A stretch of 64,000 bases of DNA, taken from the NCBI RefSeq assembly GCF_001312865.1, contig NZ_BBER01000002.1, positions 62,001-126,000 on the forward strand, in the 5' to 3' direction. Positions 1-8,133 of this stretch are shown here, one piece after another. This DNA comes from Lacticaseibacillus thailandensis DSM 22698 = JCM 13996 (GTDB lineage Bacteria > Bacillota > Bacilli > Lactobacillales > Lactobacillaceae). The translations under genes and the position numbers were made by a program. How positions within the stretch are numbered: position 1 is the stretch's first letter; the number at the start of each line of letters is the position of its first letter. The notes beneath the pieces were generated by a model that saw nothing but the letters and a program-made list of their open reading frames with translations, had not been told where the DNA came from and ran no database searches.

Positions 1-112
1 AAAACGTTAACTACATGATTCCGATGTACGTGGCGTTAGCGCCATTTACTTTGTCATTAACTACCTGTTGTCGCTGGCTTCACGGTACCTGGCCAAACGG
101 CTGGCAATTTAA
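1..112 (+). pseudogene. C-terminal end of a probable amino-acid ABC transporter permease (partial)
   Basis: Only the last ~35 codons are in the window. Reading starts in one frame (NYMIPMYVALA) and must move to another near base 44 to reach a hydrophobic ending in SRYLAKRLAI and a TAA at 110-112. Such endings are usual in HisM/GlnP-type permeases, but the piece is too short to prove the family. A strong hairpin terminator follows directly, so this is the end of a transcript. The break looks like the loss of one base between GCG and CC. Confidence 0.4.
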
Positions 113-140
113 CTTGGTGGTGGTTGAGCCACGTATTAAG

Positions 141-170
141 AAGGGCGTCATCCGTGGATGACGCCCTTTT
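141..170 (+). terminator. Rho-independent terminator
   Basis: A 13-bp inverted repeat (141-153 with 156-168) is followed by four T. It closes the upstream permease transcript. Confidence 0.85.
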
Positions 171-361
171 GGTGCATTATGGCCGAATCAGGAAAGGCTG
201 CCAATCTATTCATAATACGTATAGTTGCTCATACAGCATAAGCATTAGACATGCTGCCCGCCGACGCCTATCATGGAACTTGTCATCAACGCTTTAAGTT
301 GATATGTACAGTGAGTGGCGCCCAGCGTTGTGACTGCGGCGTTCGCAGACGGAGGATATCT

Positions 362-1105
362 ATGATTAAAGATAAAGTAGTTGTCATTACTGGTGCGTCC
401 AGCGGCATTGGTGCCGAAACCGCTAAGTTACTGGCGAGTCGTGGGGCTAAAGTTGTGTTGGTTGCCCGTCGTGAGGCGAAGCTCCAGGCGCTGGTGGACG
501 AAATCAAGGATGCTGGTGGGGAGGCGGCTTACCGCGTGACGGACGTGACCCGTCCTGAGGATAATGAACAACTCGTCCAGCTGGCCCAGAACACCTTTGG
601 GCGCTTCGACGTGATGTTCCTGAACGCTGGGTTGATGCCTAGCTCCCCGCTGTCTGCGTTGAAGGTCGACGAGTGGAACCAGATGGTGGACGTGAACCTG
701 AAGGGGGTCCTCAACGGGATTGCTGCGGCGCTACCGGTTTTCAAGGCGCAGAAGTCGGGGCACTTTATTGCCACGAGTTCCGTGGCTGGACTGAAGGCGT
801 ACCCGAACGGGGCGGTCTACGGTGCCACCAAGTGGGCTGTCCGCGACCTGATGGAGGTGTTGCGGATGGAAGCTGCGCAGGAAGGTAGCCACATTCGTAC
901 GGCGACGATTTACCCGGCGGCCATTAAGACGGAGTTGCTACACACCATCACCGACAAGGGTGCGGCGCAGGCCATGCAGCAGACTTATGACACCTACGAG
1001 ATCACGGCGGACCGGATTGCCAAAGTCGTTGAGTTTGCGATTGACATGCCAGCTGATACTAACGTGAGTGAATTTACGGTGGGACCAACCGACCAACCTT
1101 GGTAG
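362..1105 (+). CDS. SDR family NAD(P)-dependent oxidoreductase
   Basis: A 247-aa short-chain dehydrogenase of classical length. The nucleotide-binding motif TGASSGIG is at residues 10-17 and NAG at 88-90. The catalytic set is Ser139/140, Tyr153 and Lys157 (YGATK). An Arg in VARREAK after strand beta-2 suggests NADPH preference, which is inference. The ATG at 362 is chosen because GGAGGA lies just upstream at 351-356; the frame is open further upstream but without motifs. It is a single-gene transcript between two hairpins. Closest relatives are YdfG-like oxidoreductases; the substrate cannot be read from sequence. Confidence 0.9.
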   Translation: MIKDKVVVITGASSGIGAETAKLLASRGAKVVLVARREAKLQALVDEIKDAGGEAAYRVTDVTRPEDNEQLVQLAQNTFGRFDVMFLNAGLMPSSPLSALKVDEWNQMVDVNLKGVLNGIAAALPVFKAQKSGHFIATSSVAGLKAYPNGAVYGATKWAVRDLMEVLRMEAAQEGSHIRTATIYPAAIKTELLHTITDKGAAQAMQQTYDTYEITADRIAKVVEFAIDMPADTNVSEFTVGPTDQPW

Positions 1106-1128
1106 TGGGCACGTTTCATTAGAAGATA

Positions 1129-1162
1129 GCAGGGCCATCCCGTTCAAAGGGGTTGGCCCTGC
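1129..1162 (+). terminator. Hairpin terminator after the SDR gene
   Basis: GCAGGGCCA..TGGCCCTGC inverted repeat, with a weak T-rich tail (TTGCGTTCATTT). It may be leaky and also sits 36 bases before the next start. Confidence 0.6.
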
Positions 1163-1197
1163 TTGCGTTCATTTATTACCATTTAGAGGAGGAACAC

Positions 1198-2064
1198 ATG
1201 ACGGAATATACAGATGCATACTTTGAGGGCGAACGCCCCTTGTTTGCGGAACACGACGCGACGATTAGCGGGACCGTGTTTGGGGAGGGCGAGTCTCCAC
1301 TCAAGGAGAGTCGTAACATTCAACTGAAGGATTCAATTTTTAAGTGGAAGTACCCCCTATGGTACAGCCAGCACGTGGTGGCCGACCACACCACCTTTGA
1401 AACCATGTCCCGTTCAGGAATCTGGTACACGCACGACATTACGATTCGCAACAGCGCGTTGCAGGCACCCAAGTTGTTCCGGCGCAGCAGTCACATCCGG
1501 CTGGACCACGTCCACTTCGCCGATGCCAGCGAGACCATGTGGACTTGTGATGATATTCGCCTGACCAACGTGCAGGTGAACGGTGATTACTTTGGCAAGG
1601 ACAGTAAGAACATCTACCTGGACCACGTGAACTTGGTGGGTAACTATTGTTTTGACGGGGCGCAAAACGTGGAGGTGCACAACTCCACCTTTATCGCCAA
1701 AGACGCCTTCTGGAATTGCGACAACGTTACTATTTACGACTCAACCCTTGATGGTGAATACCTGGCCTGGAACACTAAGCACCTAACGTTAGTGAACTGC
1801 ACGATCACGAGTGACCAGGGCCTGTGCTACGTCGATCACTTGACGATGAAGAACTGCCGCCTACTCCAGACGGACCTGGCGTTTGAGTACAGTGCCCACA
1901 TTGATGCGGACATCACCAGTACGATTACCAGCGTGAAGAACCCGCTCAGTGGGCGGATTCAGGCTCAGGGTATCGATACGTTGATTATGGATGTGACGAA
2001 GATTGACCCCGCGCAGACGGAGATTGTCACCGCAGCACCCGTGGGGGAAAGGAAGACGGCTTAA
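1198..2064 (+). CDS. DUF3737 family right-handed beta-helix protein
   Basis: A 288-aa soluble protein built almost entirely of short repeats of the type N-I-x-L-x-x-x-x-x (for example KNIYLDHVN, QNVEVHNST, DNVTIYDST, KHLTLVNCT), one per coil of a pectate-lyase-like parallel beta-helix. This matches the DUF3737 family of lactobacilli, whose function is not established. There is no signal peptide, so it should be cytoplasmic. ATG 1198 follows AGAGGAGGAA. Its stop codon overlaps the start of the next gene (TAATG), so it is translationally coupled to the C-S lyase and the two probably share a physiological role. The Trp-, His- and Asp-rich faces are compatible with a binding or catalytic groove. 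Confidence 0.85.
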   Translation: MTEYTDAYFEGERPLFAEHDATISGTVFGEGESPLKESRNIQLKDSIFKWKYPLWYSQHVVADHTTFETMSRSGIWYTHDITIRNSALQAPKLFRRSSHIRLDHVHFADASETMWTCDDIRLTNVQVNGDYFGKDSKNIYLDHVNLVGNYCFDGAQNVEVHNSTFIAKDAFWNCDNVTIYDSTLDGEYLAWNTKHLTLVNCTITSDQGLCYVDHLTMKNCRLLQTDLAFEYSAHIDADITSTITSVKNPLSGRIQAQGIDTLIMDVTKIDPAQTEIVTAAPVGERKTA

Positions 2065-3236
2065 TGTACGACTTTACGCACGCCCCGGATCGCCGGGGGA
2101 CCGATTCGGTCAAGTGGGACGTCCAACCGGGTGAACTGCCGATGTGGATTGCGGACATGGACTTTGCTACGGCCCCGGAAATTGTGGCGGCGATGCAGCA
2201 GAAACTGACCCTTGGGGCTTTTGGTTACGAGGAGCCGCACGCGGATTACTTTCATGCCGTGGCGGATTGGTACGCGACGGAACACGGGGTGCCGCCCGAC
2301 CCGGCATGGATGATTTTTACGACTGGGGTGTTGCCGGCTCTGTCCGCTATTGTCCGGCGGATGAGCCACGTGGGCGATAGCGTTTTGGTACAAACACCGG
2401 TTTACAATATTTTCTATAACTCGATTGAAAATAGCGGGCGGCACGTACTCACCAACGAGTTACGGTACGTGCACCAACAGTATGAGGTGGACTTTGACCA
2501 ACTGGAACGGCAGTTGGCTTTGCCACTCACAACCATGATGATTCTGTGTAACCCGCACAATCCGGTGGGCAAAGTGTGGACGCGCGCCGAGTTAACGCGG
2601 GTCGCAACATTGTGTCGGCAATACCACGTGGTGCTGGTGTCCGATGAGATCCATGGGGACCTGGTATGGCGGGGGCCGGATTATACGCCGATTTTTGCGT
2701 TGCCCATCCCGCTGATTCAGCAAACCATTGCCTTGGTTTCGCCTAGTAAAACGTTTAACGTGGCGGCCCTGCACGCGGCCACGGTGATCGTCCCCAACGA
2801 CCACTTGCGCGCACAGGTCAGTCGCGGACTGAATACGGATGAGGTTGCGGAACCCAACTTGCTGGCGATTCCCGGCACCATTGCGGCTTACACCCAGGGT
2901 CACGCGTGGTTAGCGGCATTGCGGCAGCAGCTGGCCGCCAACTTTGCCCAGGCGCGGGACTTTATTACACACCACATCCCTGCGGTGCACGTGGTCGCGA
3001 GCACAGCTACTTACCTGATGTGGTTAAATGTGGGCGCGGTCACTGACGATGCGGCGGCATTAGCCGCCAGCATACGGCAGGAGACCGGACTGATTGTGTC
3101 ACCCGGGACGATTTACCACGGCAACGGCAATCGCTTCTTGCGCCTGAATTATGCGTGCCCACCAGCCATGCTGCAGGACGGCTTGCAGCGGCTCGACCGG
3201 GGCATCACGCATTACCTGCAGACGCGGCAGGATTAA
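2064..3236 (+). CDS. malY: MalY/PatB family PLP-dependent C-S lyase / aminotransferase
   Basis: A 390-aa fold-type I PLP enzyme of full family length. Visible motifs are WIADMDFATAPEI near the N-terminus, CNPHNPVGKVW, the SDEIHGDL aspartate motif, and SPSKTFN with the Schiff-base lysine at residue 229. These are hallmarks of MalY/PatB cystathionine beta-lyases, which release homocysteine, ammonia and pyruvate; some members act on other cysteine conjugates. The ATG shares its A with the upstream TAA. A terminator follows. The end of a two-gene operon is the natural reading. The exact substrate is not decidable here. Confidence 0.88.
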   Translation: MYDFTHAPDRRGTDSVKWDVQPGELPMWIADMDFATAPEIVAAMQQKLTLGAFGYEEPHADYFHAVADWYATEHGVPPDPAWMIFTTGVLPALSAIVRRMSHVGDSVLVQTPVYNIFYNSIENSGRHVLTNELRYVHQQYEVDFDQLERQLALPLTTMMILCNPHNPVGKVWTRAELTRVATLCRQYHVVLVSDEIHGDLVWRGPDYTPIFALPIPLIQQTIALVSPSKTFNVAALHAATVIVPNDHLRAQVSRGLNTDEVAEPNLLAIPGTIAAYTQGHAWLAALRQQLAANFAQARDFITHHIPAVHVVASTATYLMWLNVGAVTDDAAALAASIRQETGLIVSPGTIYHGNGNRFLRLNYACPPAMLQDGLQRLDRGITHYLQTRQD

Positions 3237-3259
3237 GTAAACGTAGATTGAGCTGATGT

Positions 3260-3292
3260 AGCCACGGACGTTGTCGCCCGCGGCTTTTTTTT
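3260..3292 (+). terminator. Terminator of the DUF3737-malY operon
   Basis: AGCCACGG pairs with CCGCGGCT, followed by a run of T. Confidence 0.75.
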
Positions 3293-3339
3293 GTGGCCAA
3301 AAAGGGCCTGCCACAATGGACAGACCCAATAACGATTAT

Positions 3340-3353
3340 ATATTTCCCGGGAA
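3340..3353. repeat. Candidate attachment site, left copy (14 bp)
   Basis: ATATTTCCCGGGAA occurs here and again at 8065-8078 in the same orientation. This copy lies about 100 bp beyond the 3' end of the integrase remnant, where att sites of lactobacillal integrative elements usually lie. The core is partly palindromic. A chance match is possible, because the repeat is short. Confidence 0.45.
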
Positions 3354-3449
3354 CAATGGCATATCTCGCACCCGTCCCGTGGTATCAACGTTTCTAGCAC
3401 CACCGATTTTACGGTGGCACAGTTTTGACCCTTTTCAAATTATTTTGGC

Positions 3450-3771
3450 TCATCGGGCACCTCCTTGGAGAAGATTCCGTTGAGCTTTTTTTGCGACTTC
3501 AAAGTTACTGTTGGGGTAGAGATGACCGTAAGTGCCAAGCGTCGTTTCGATGTCTTCATGCCCCAGACGTTCCTTGATCTGGAGTGGGTTTTCACCGAGG
3601 CTGATCAACAGCGACACATGCGAGTGACGGAGGCCATGCACAGTAATTCGCTGAACCTTGGCCGTATCACTGTACGCGTCTACAATATGCGAAAACTTGC
3701 CCTCCGAGCACGGAATCCCATCACACGTTTCAGTAATGGTTTCATCTACGCCACCGCCCTTAGTGATTACT
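3450..3771 (-). pseudogene. C-terminal remnant of a phage-type tyrosine integrase
   Basis: An open frame with no usable start encodes the catalytic end of a tyrosine recombinase: HGLRHSH (the HxxR box), LGHEDIETTLGTYGHLYP (GH and the nucleophilic Tyr), then a short tail ending NLLQGGAR. The N-terminal SAM-like domain and the first catalytic Arg are missing; the frame runs into the 3' end of the neighbouring Gly-rich gene at 3767. So the integrase is truncated, not merely frameshifted. The remnant supports the view that 3.3-8.1 kb is an old inserted element. Confidence 0.85.
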
Positions 3772-4108
3772 TGCTAGAATCCTTGTCGCTCCGACCGAAA
3801 AAAATGACCAAATCCGGGTGCGCCTTCATGCGCATCGGTGAATTCCTTGAATTCGTCATCACTCAAATGATCGTGCAAATAGCATCGCGTTCTTTGGTTG
3901 AAAAGCCAAATCCAGCGCCGCCGAAGCGTCCGAACGCCGCACCAGAAAAGCCACCAAAACCGCCAAAGAAGTTGGTTTTGCTATCGGAATCTTCTGGTTC
4001 GCCGTTTTCCTTAAAGAAAAGTTTGTCCAAAAATGGCCGTTCACCCTTGTGTGCTTGCCGGAATTGCTTAATTTCTTCGTCTGAGTAATATGCACCGAAA
4101 AAGTCCAT
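3767..4108 (-). CDS. Small Gly/Phe-rich acidic protein (unknown function; two frame breaks)
   Basis: Begins MDFFGAYYSDEEIKQF, passes through a Gly/Phe/Ala-rich stretch (FFGGFGGFSGAAFGRF), then a second segment resembling the first (HLSDDEFKEFTDAHEG), giving about 113 aa. Two single-base problems must be corrected: a missing base near 3878, and one extra A in the A7 run at 3798-3804. After that the frame ends at a TAA at 3769-3767. SDEEIKQFRQAH and SDDEFKEFTDAH look like an internal duplication. The gene diverges from marR, and palindromes likely bound by that regulator lie between them. I do not recognise the family. Confidence 0.6.
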
Positions 4109-4126
4109 AATGGTTGCCTCCTGATT

Positions 4127-4139
4127 GTTAGATATCTAC
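4127..4139. promoter_or_regulatory. Candidate MarR operator 1
   Basis: GTTAGATATCTAC, a near-perfect palindrome just upstream of the Gly/Phe-rich gene (start 4108). Same core as the sites at 4163 and 5525. Confidence 0.55.
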
Positions 4140-4162
4140 GTTTCAACGAGTTCATCATAATA

Positions 4163-4176
4163 GTTAGAAATCTAAT
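4163..4176. promoter_or_regulatory. Candidate MarR operator 2 and marR promoter region
   Basis: GTTAGAAATCTAAT, palindromic, 29 bases upstream of a good -10 (TATAAT, 4205-4210) for marR. This position would allow autoregulation of marR. Confidence 0.55.
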
Positions 4177-4229
4177 AGTCAAGCGTCTATTTTATTTTTT
4201 TTGGTATAATCATTGAGGAGGGATCTCAC

Positions 4230-4679
4230 ATGAAAACAAATGTCGCCATGATTAACGACTTACTGCGTCAAATCATGATCAACCAACAGCACAGCTTACA
4301 AGACACATTAACGCTAAACGTCGGCCTCACCCCGCAGCAGACACGCACATTGAATGTCATTCAGCAGCAACCCGGGATCATTCAACGCGAACTGGCAGAT
4401 ATCTTTCACCGACGTTCAGCTAGCATCTCGAATCTGTTGCAGATTCTTGAACGTGATGGCTACATTGAGCGCAAAATACCCGCAGATTCCGGCCGAAGTA
4501 AGCAAATCTTCATCACCGATAAAGGCAAAAATGCGATCCAGGGCTTCGATCAGTATTTTGATGATGTCGAGAATCGAATGGTTGCTAACCTCACCGAAAA
4601 GGAGCAAGGACAGCTGATCACACTGTTGGGCAAGGTCGCAAGCGCCTATTCCGAAGAAAGCAGGCCTGCTGATGCTTAG
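4230..4679 (+). CDS. MarR family transcriptional regulator
   Basis: 149 aa with the MarR winged-helix layout: helix-turn-helix around residues 45-75 (IIQRELADIFHRRSASISNLLQILERDGYIERK), then the beta-wing containing the DSGRSKQ segment, then a dimerising C-terminal helix. ATG 4230 follows GAGGAGGGA. The stop overlaps the next start by 8 bases, so it is coupled to the TMEM175 gene. The palindromes upstream of this gene, the divergent Gly-rich gene and the DUF805 gene suggest a local regulon, probably responding to a small hydrophobic ligand, as is common in the family. Confidence 0.92.
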   Translation: MKTNVAMINDLLRQIMINQQHSLQDTLTLNVGLTPQQTRTLNVIQQQPGIIQRELADIFHRRSASISNLLQILERDGYIERKIPADSGRSKQIFITDKGKNAIQGFDQYFDDVENRMVANLTEKEQGQLITLLGKVASAYSEESRPADA

Positions 4680-5490
4680 CAAAAACATGAAGGCCCGTTT
4701 TGATACGTTTGTCGACGCCATCTTGGCGATCATTATCACGATCATGGTTTTGGAGCTGCCCAACACGATGACCGATGGCACTGCACTGCCACTGCATAAG
4801 CTGGTGGTTTCAATCTTAGTGTATGGGGTCAGCTTCTGCTTTGTTGGAAGTATCTGGTATCAGCTTGCACGCACCTTTGATGAAGTTGATGAAATGTCCA
4901 AACGGATGATGCTGTGGGTGTTAGTCTTGATCTTTATCGTTAGCCTGATCCCCAATCTCACCACCACTATGGTGAGCGATGCGAATAATGTGACGGTCAC
5001 CGTGTATGGTGGGGTCGTGTTTATCAGTACATTACTGCTCCAATACGTGTCGTATAAGACCTTGCATCAACGCTATCCAGATACTGTGGACTTCATGCAG
5101 ACATATTTGAGCATATATGGTTCGTTTGCCCGTACCACTTTGTTTCTGATCGTTGTTTCACTGATCGTTGGGTGGTTCTACCCGCAGATTGCAATGGTCT
5201 TTTACTTCGTGATCCCAGTGCGGACGTTCTTGACGATCGATGGTGAACAGTCAGAGATAGGCTATCTCAGTCATATGCCAGCTAGCGGACGGGAATCGTT
5301 CTTCAAATTAGACCTCAAACAAAAGCGACAACTGCGTCAACTCATGCGGCGATACGCGGTCAATAAGGACTTCTCAATACCAGCCGAGCAGATGACCAGC
5401 GATCAGTGGCAGGCCTTTATCACTGAAACTAGTCATGCACTAGGCCTACCGGAACAGACGATTACAGCCTGGTTTACCACCGTGCCATAA
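4672..5490 (+). CDS. TMEM175 (DUF1211) family membrane protein, putative potassium channel
   Basis: 272 aa. The N-terminus MKARFDTFVDAILAIIITIMVLELP carries the RxxxFxDA signature of bacterial TMEM175 channels in the first membrane helix. About six hydrophobic segments follow up to residue ~190, then a soluble, basic C-terminal tail. Bacterial members form tetrameric K+-permeable channels; that role is inferred from family. It overlaps marR by 8 bp. A second member of the family is at 17110-18096 on the other strand; the two differ strongly in the tail. Confidence 0.85.
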   Translation: MLSKNMKARFDTFVDAILAIIITIMVLELPNTMTDGTALPLHKLVVSILVYGVSFCFVGSIWYQLARTFDEVDEMSKRMMLWVLVLIFIVSLIPNLTTTMVSDANNVTVTVYGGVVFISTLLLQYVSYKTLHQRYPDTVDFMQTYLSIYGSFARTTLFLIVVSLIVGWFYPQIAMVFYFVIPVRTFLTIDGEQSEIGYLSHMPASGRESFFKLDLKQKRQLRQLMRRYAVNKDFSIPAEQMTSDQWQAFITETSHALGLPEQTITAWFTTVP

Positions 5491-5524
5491 TTATTAGCTT
5501 GAAAGCCATGCAAGACACTTGACA

Positions 5525-5552
5525 GTTAGATATCTTACATTTAAAATGTAAG
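5525..5552. promoter_or_regulatory. Overlapping palindromes upstream of DUF805 gene (candidate MarR operator 3)
   Basis: GTTAGATATCTTAC (5525-5538) repeats the motif found at 4127 and 4163. It overlaps a perfect 19-bp palindrome, CTTACATTTAAAATGTAAG (5534-5552), about 20 bases before the start codon. Confidence 0.55.
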
Positions 5553-5572
5553 AAAAACTTGGAGGCACATCA

Positions 5573-5944
5573 ATGCGTCGTACTTACTTCGACTTTTTCA
5601 AACACTTGCTGGATTTCAAGGGTACCGCTGACCGGATGCAATACTGGGTGCCAGTGATTATCAATTACATGATCGGCGCTTTGCTCGTCATCTGCATCGC
5701 TTTACTCAAAGGCGACACCTTGCGATCAATCATGACTGGTGGTGCTGACATTCATCTCGTTGGTCGGCTGGTGTTGATGGTGGTGTGGCTGCTACTGATC
5801 TCTGTTAAAGTCCGCCGATTGCATGACATTAACCTGTCAAGCTGGTGGGTGTTGATCGATTGCCTGCCAGGAATAGGTGCGATCGCCATGACGGTGGTCG
5901 GGCTGATACCTACTAAGCGCAGTCGCTGGCGTGCAGTTCAATAA
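5573..5944 (+). CDS. DUF805 family small membrane protein
   Basis: 123 aa, full length for the family. It starts with the typical FDFFKHLLDFKGTADRMQYW box (tolerant of R-x-x-YW), has three to four hydrophobic helices, and contains the conserved VRRLHDINLSSWWVL segment. Function of DUF805 proteins is not established; they are inner-membrane proteins. ATG 5573 follows CTTGGAGGCAC. The upstream palindromes suggest control by the MarR protein two genes back. A strong terminator follows. Confidence 0.88.
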   Translation: MRRTYFDFFKHLLDFKGTADRMQYWVPVIINYMIGALLVICIALLKGDTLRSIMTGGADIHLVGRLVLMVVWLLLISVKVRRLHDINLSSWWVLIDCLPGIGAIAMTVVGLIPTKRSRWRAVQ

Positions 5945-5961
5945 CTTACAGGTGTGACGAT

Positions 5962-5994
5962 GCTGCTTGAATAAATTTCAGGCAGCTTTTTTTT
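5962..5994 (+). terminator. Terminator after DUF805 gene
   Basis: GCTGCTTGAA pairs with TTCAGGCAGC, followed by eight T. Confidence 0.85.
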
Positions 5995-6128
5995 GCGGCG
6001 AATCAGGCGTGACCAAAGTGAACGCGGTAGTGTTATTTCGCGAGAAATGTAGGCACTTGACAGTTAGACCCTTGACAATCAATTTTCATGCCGTTACACT
6101 TATTGCTTGTATTCATGAAAACAGATAG

Positions 6129-7607
6129 ATGGGAGTCTTCATTTCGCAAAAAGTTACGCAAGAAACACAAGCCGTTGCACACAGCCGCGGATTGTTGGTG
6201 GCAGTCGTGATTATCGGCGCATTCGTCTCAATGCTCAACCAAACCGTGTTGTCTGTTGCTCAGCCAAGTTTGATCAGTGCATCTGATATCAGCGTATCAA
6301 CGGTACAGTGGTTGTCCACCGGTTACGCCTTGATCGGTGGCATATTGATCCCGATCTCGGCATGGATGGCTGATCTGTTCAACACCAAGCACCTGCTGTC
6401 GGTATCACTAGCCTTATTCTTAGCAGGAACGGTATTGGCTTTCACTGCCGGAAACTTTGCGATTCTGTTATCAGCACGGCTAATTCAGGCTGTTGGTGCA
6501 GGGATTCTATCAGGGTTGACCATGACCATTCTTTTCTCCGTATATCCTAAAGAAAATCGAGGCACACCGACGATGTTACTCGGTATTGTGTTCGGGATCG
6601 CCCCTGCTGTCGGCCCAACACTAGGCGGCTATATCGTTGATAACTTCGGCTGGCGGTATATCTTTGGTGTAATGGCACCAATCATCTTGATTGCCTTGAT
6701 CATGTCAATGCTGTTCATGGCCGATGTTGTTCCACATAAGCCAACGCCGCTAGATTGGTTGTCGGTTGCTTCATCAAGCGTCGGCTTCGGCGGCATCCTC
6801 TACGGTGTATCGGTGGTCTCTGATGACGGCTGATCAGACAGTAAAGTAATTGCTAGTCTAATCGTAGGTGCTTTGATGGTAGCCGTGTTCATCTGGCGAC
6901 AGCTGACGATCCCTCATCCGATGCTAGAGTTGCGGATCTTTACGCAAGGTAACTTCACAGTTGCTGCGGTGATTGCGGCGATCGCCAGATCAGTATGGTT
7001 GACGTTGAGTTTATCTTGCCACTGTATCTGCAAAATGCTCGCGGATTGTCCGCAACGAATTCTGGATTAGCCCTATTGCCGGGTGCGGCTTTGATGTTTT
7101 TCTTGGCCCCAATCTCCGGCAGTTTAGTTGCTAAAAACAAAGGTCGTCAAGCGGTATTGTTCGGTATCACCGTCATGACAATCAGCACCTTAGGATTGAC
7201 TTTCATTGGCTTGACCACCCCAATCTGGGTCGTAGTCGCACTGTACGCATTACGAAATGTTGGTTTGACGTTTGCGATGATGCCTGCTGGCACGATGGGT
7301 ATGCACTCATTAACGCCTGAGTTGATCAGCCACGGCAGTGCCGGGAACAACGTTGTTCGTCAAGTCGGTGCGGCGATCGGTACGGCTGTGCTGGTTTCAG
7401 TATTGCAATCCGTATCGATGAATGATGCACCCAAAACGGCATTATTGCATACTGATAAAGCCGCTTATGCTCATGGCATACATCAAGCGCTTGTCAGCGG
7501 CTCACATGCCGCCTTGATCGTTGCGACGGCAATCGGTGCGGTCGGAATCGTGTGCGCGTTGTTCCTAAAAAAACCCGGTTACGCATCAGCAAGAAAAAGC
7601 GGCATAG
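6129..7607 (+). pseudogene. DHA2-type MFS drug efflux transporter, disrupted
   Basis: The reconstructed product is a 14-helix proton-driven efflux pump of the EmrB/QacA type: MLNQTVLSVAQPSL in helix 1, the helix 5 region PAVGPTLGGYIVDNFGWRYIF (antiporter motif C), and a C-terminus after ALFLK. It is broken three ways. An in-frame TGA at 6831-6833 sits where Trp is likely. A one-base loss is near 6988, and one A is in excess in the A7 run at 7567-7573, beyond which the natural stop is TAG at 7605-7607. The stop codon is not an indel, so true decay is plausible. The start is uncertain: ATG 6129 has no convincing ribosome site. Confidence 0.8.
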
Positions 7608-7721
7608 GAATCTTAAATCGTAGCACGGTCATGACTAGCAACACCCAACGCGCCGGCTTCAGGTGGTTTCCTAAGCGTGGTCTTGGGTGTTATGACTATG
7701 GCCTTTGGAATTTGCAAAAAA

Positions 7722-7770
7722 AAGGATCAACGAGTACGCAGGTGCATACTGCTTGTTGATTCTTTTTTTT
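7722..7770 (+). terminator. Terminator after MFS gene
   Basis: A long stem: GGATCAACGAGTACGC pairs imperfectly with GCATACTGCTTGTTGATTC, followed by eight T. Confidence 0.8.
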
Positions 7771-8133
7771 GCGTTAATTTCACTAAAGACATCGTTTTAA
7801 CGAATGACGCGGTTGCTCACTTCGAAATTTTCAATGAAAATGAACGATTTGCTATCGCTATTGCAGCTCTTTTCACATTTGGTGTTGTATCGGTATTACT
7901 ATACTAAATCCAAATAAATAAGACTGCCAAAGTAACAGCAGTCTTAATTGTTGAGGTGGCACATCAGTGGCACATTCCAGCAACAGTATATTTGATATTG
8001 GTACCGCAATACATTCCATGAATCGTATTGTAACTGGATTCTGTACCTTAGTCGTTCGAGAAACATATTTCCCGGGAAATGTTGTGCCGGATTCAGACAG
8101 GATGCACGCCTGATCTTGACGGGTAAGAGCCCA
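7771..8133. other. Intergenic stretch at the right edge of the putative inserted element
   Basis: No supportable gene. It holds an open frame without a start (7772-7907) ending in a hydrophobic segment, a small hairpin (AAGACTGC..GCAGTCTT, 7920-7945), two close copies of GTGGCACA (7955-7975) resembling integrase arm-type repeats, and the right 14-bp repeat copy. Confidence 0.4.
8065..8078. repeat. Candidate attachment site, right copy (14 bp)
   Basis: Identical to 3340-3353 and in the same orientation. Immediately beyond it the convergent EamA gene begins, with base composition like the bulk of the window. Confidence 0.45.

Noticed and set aside
3412-3428. TGGCACAGTTTTGACC as a sigma-54 promoter
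   Set aside because: Lacks the GC at the required -12 position and no suitable gene lies downstream.
7772-7907. Open frame ending in a hydrophobic segment, after the MFS terminator
   Set aside because: No start codon or ribosome site inside the stretch; could be a remnant, but nothing identifies it.
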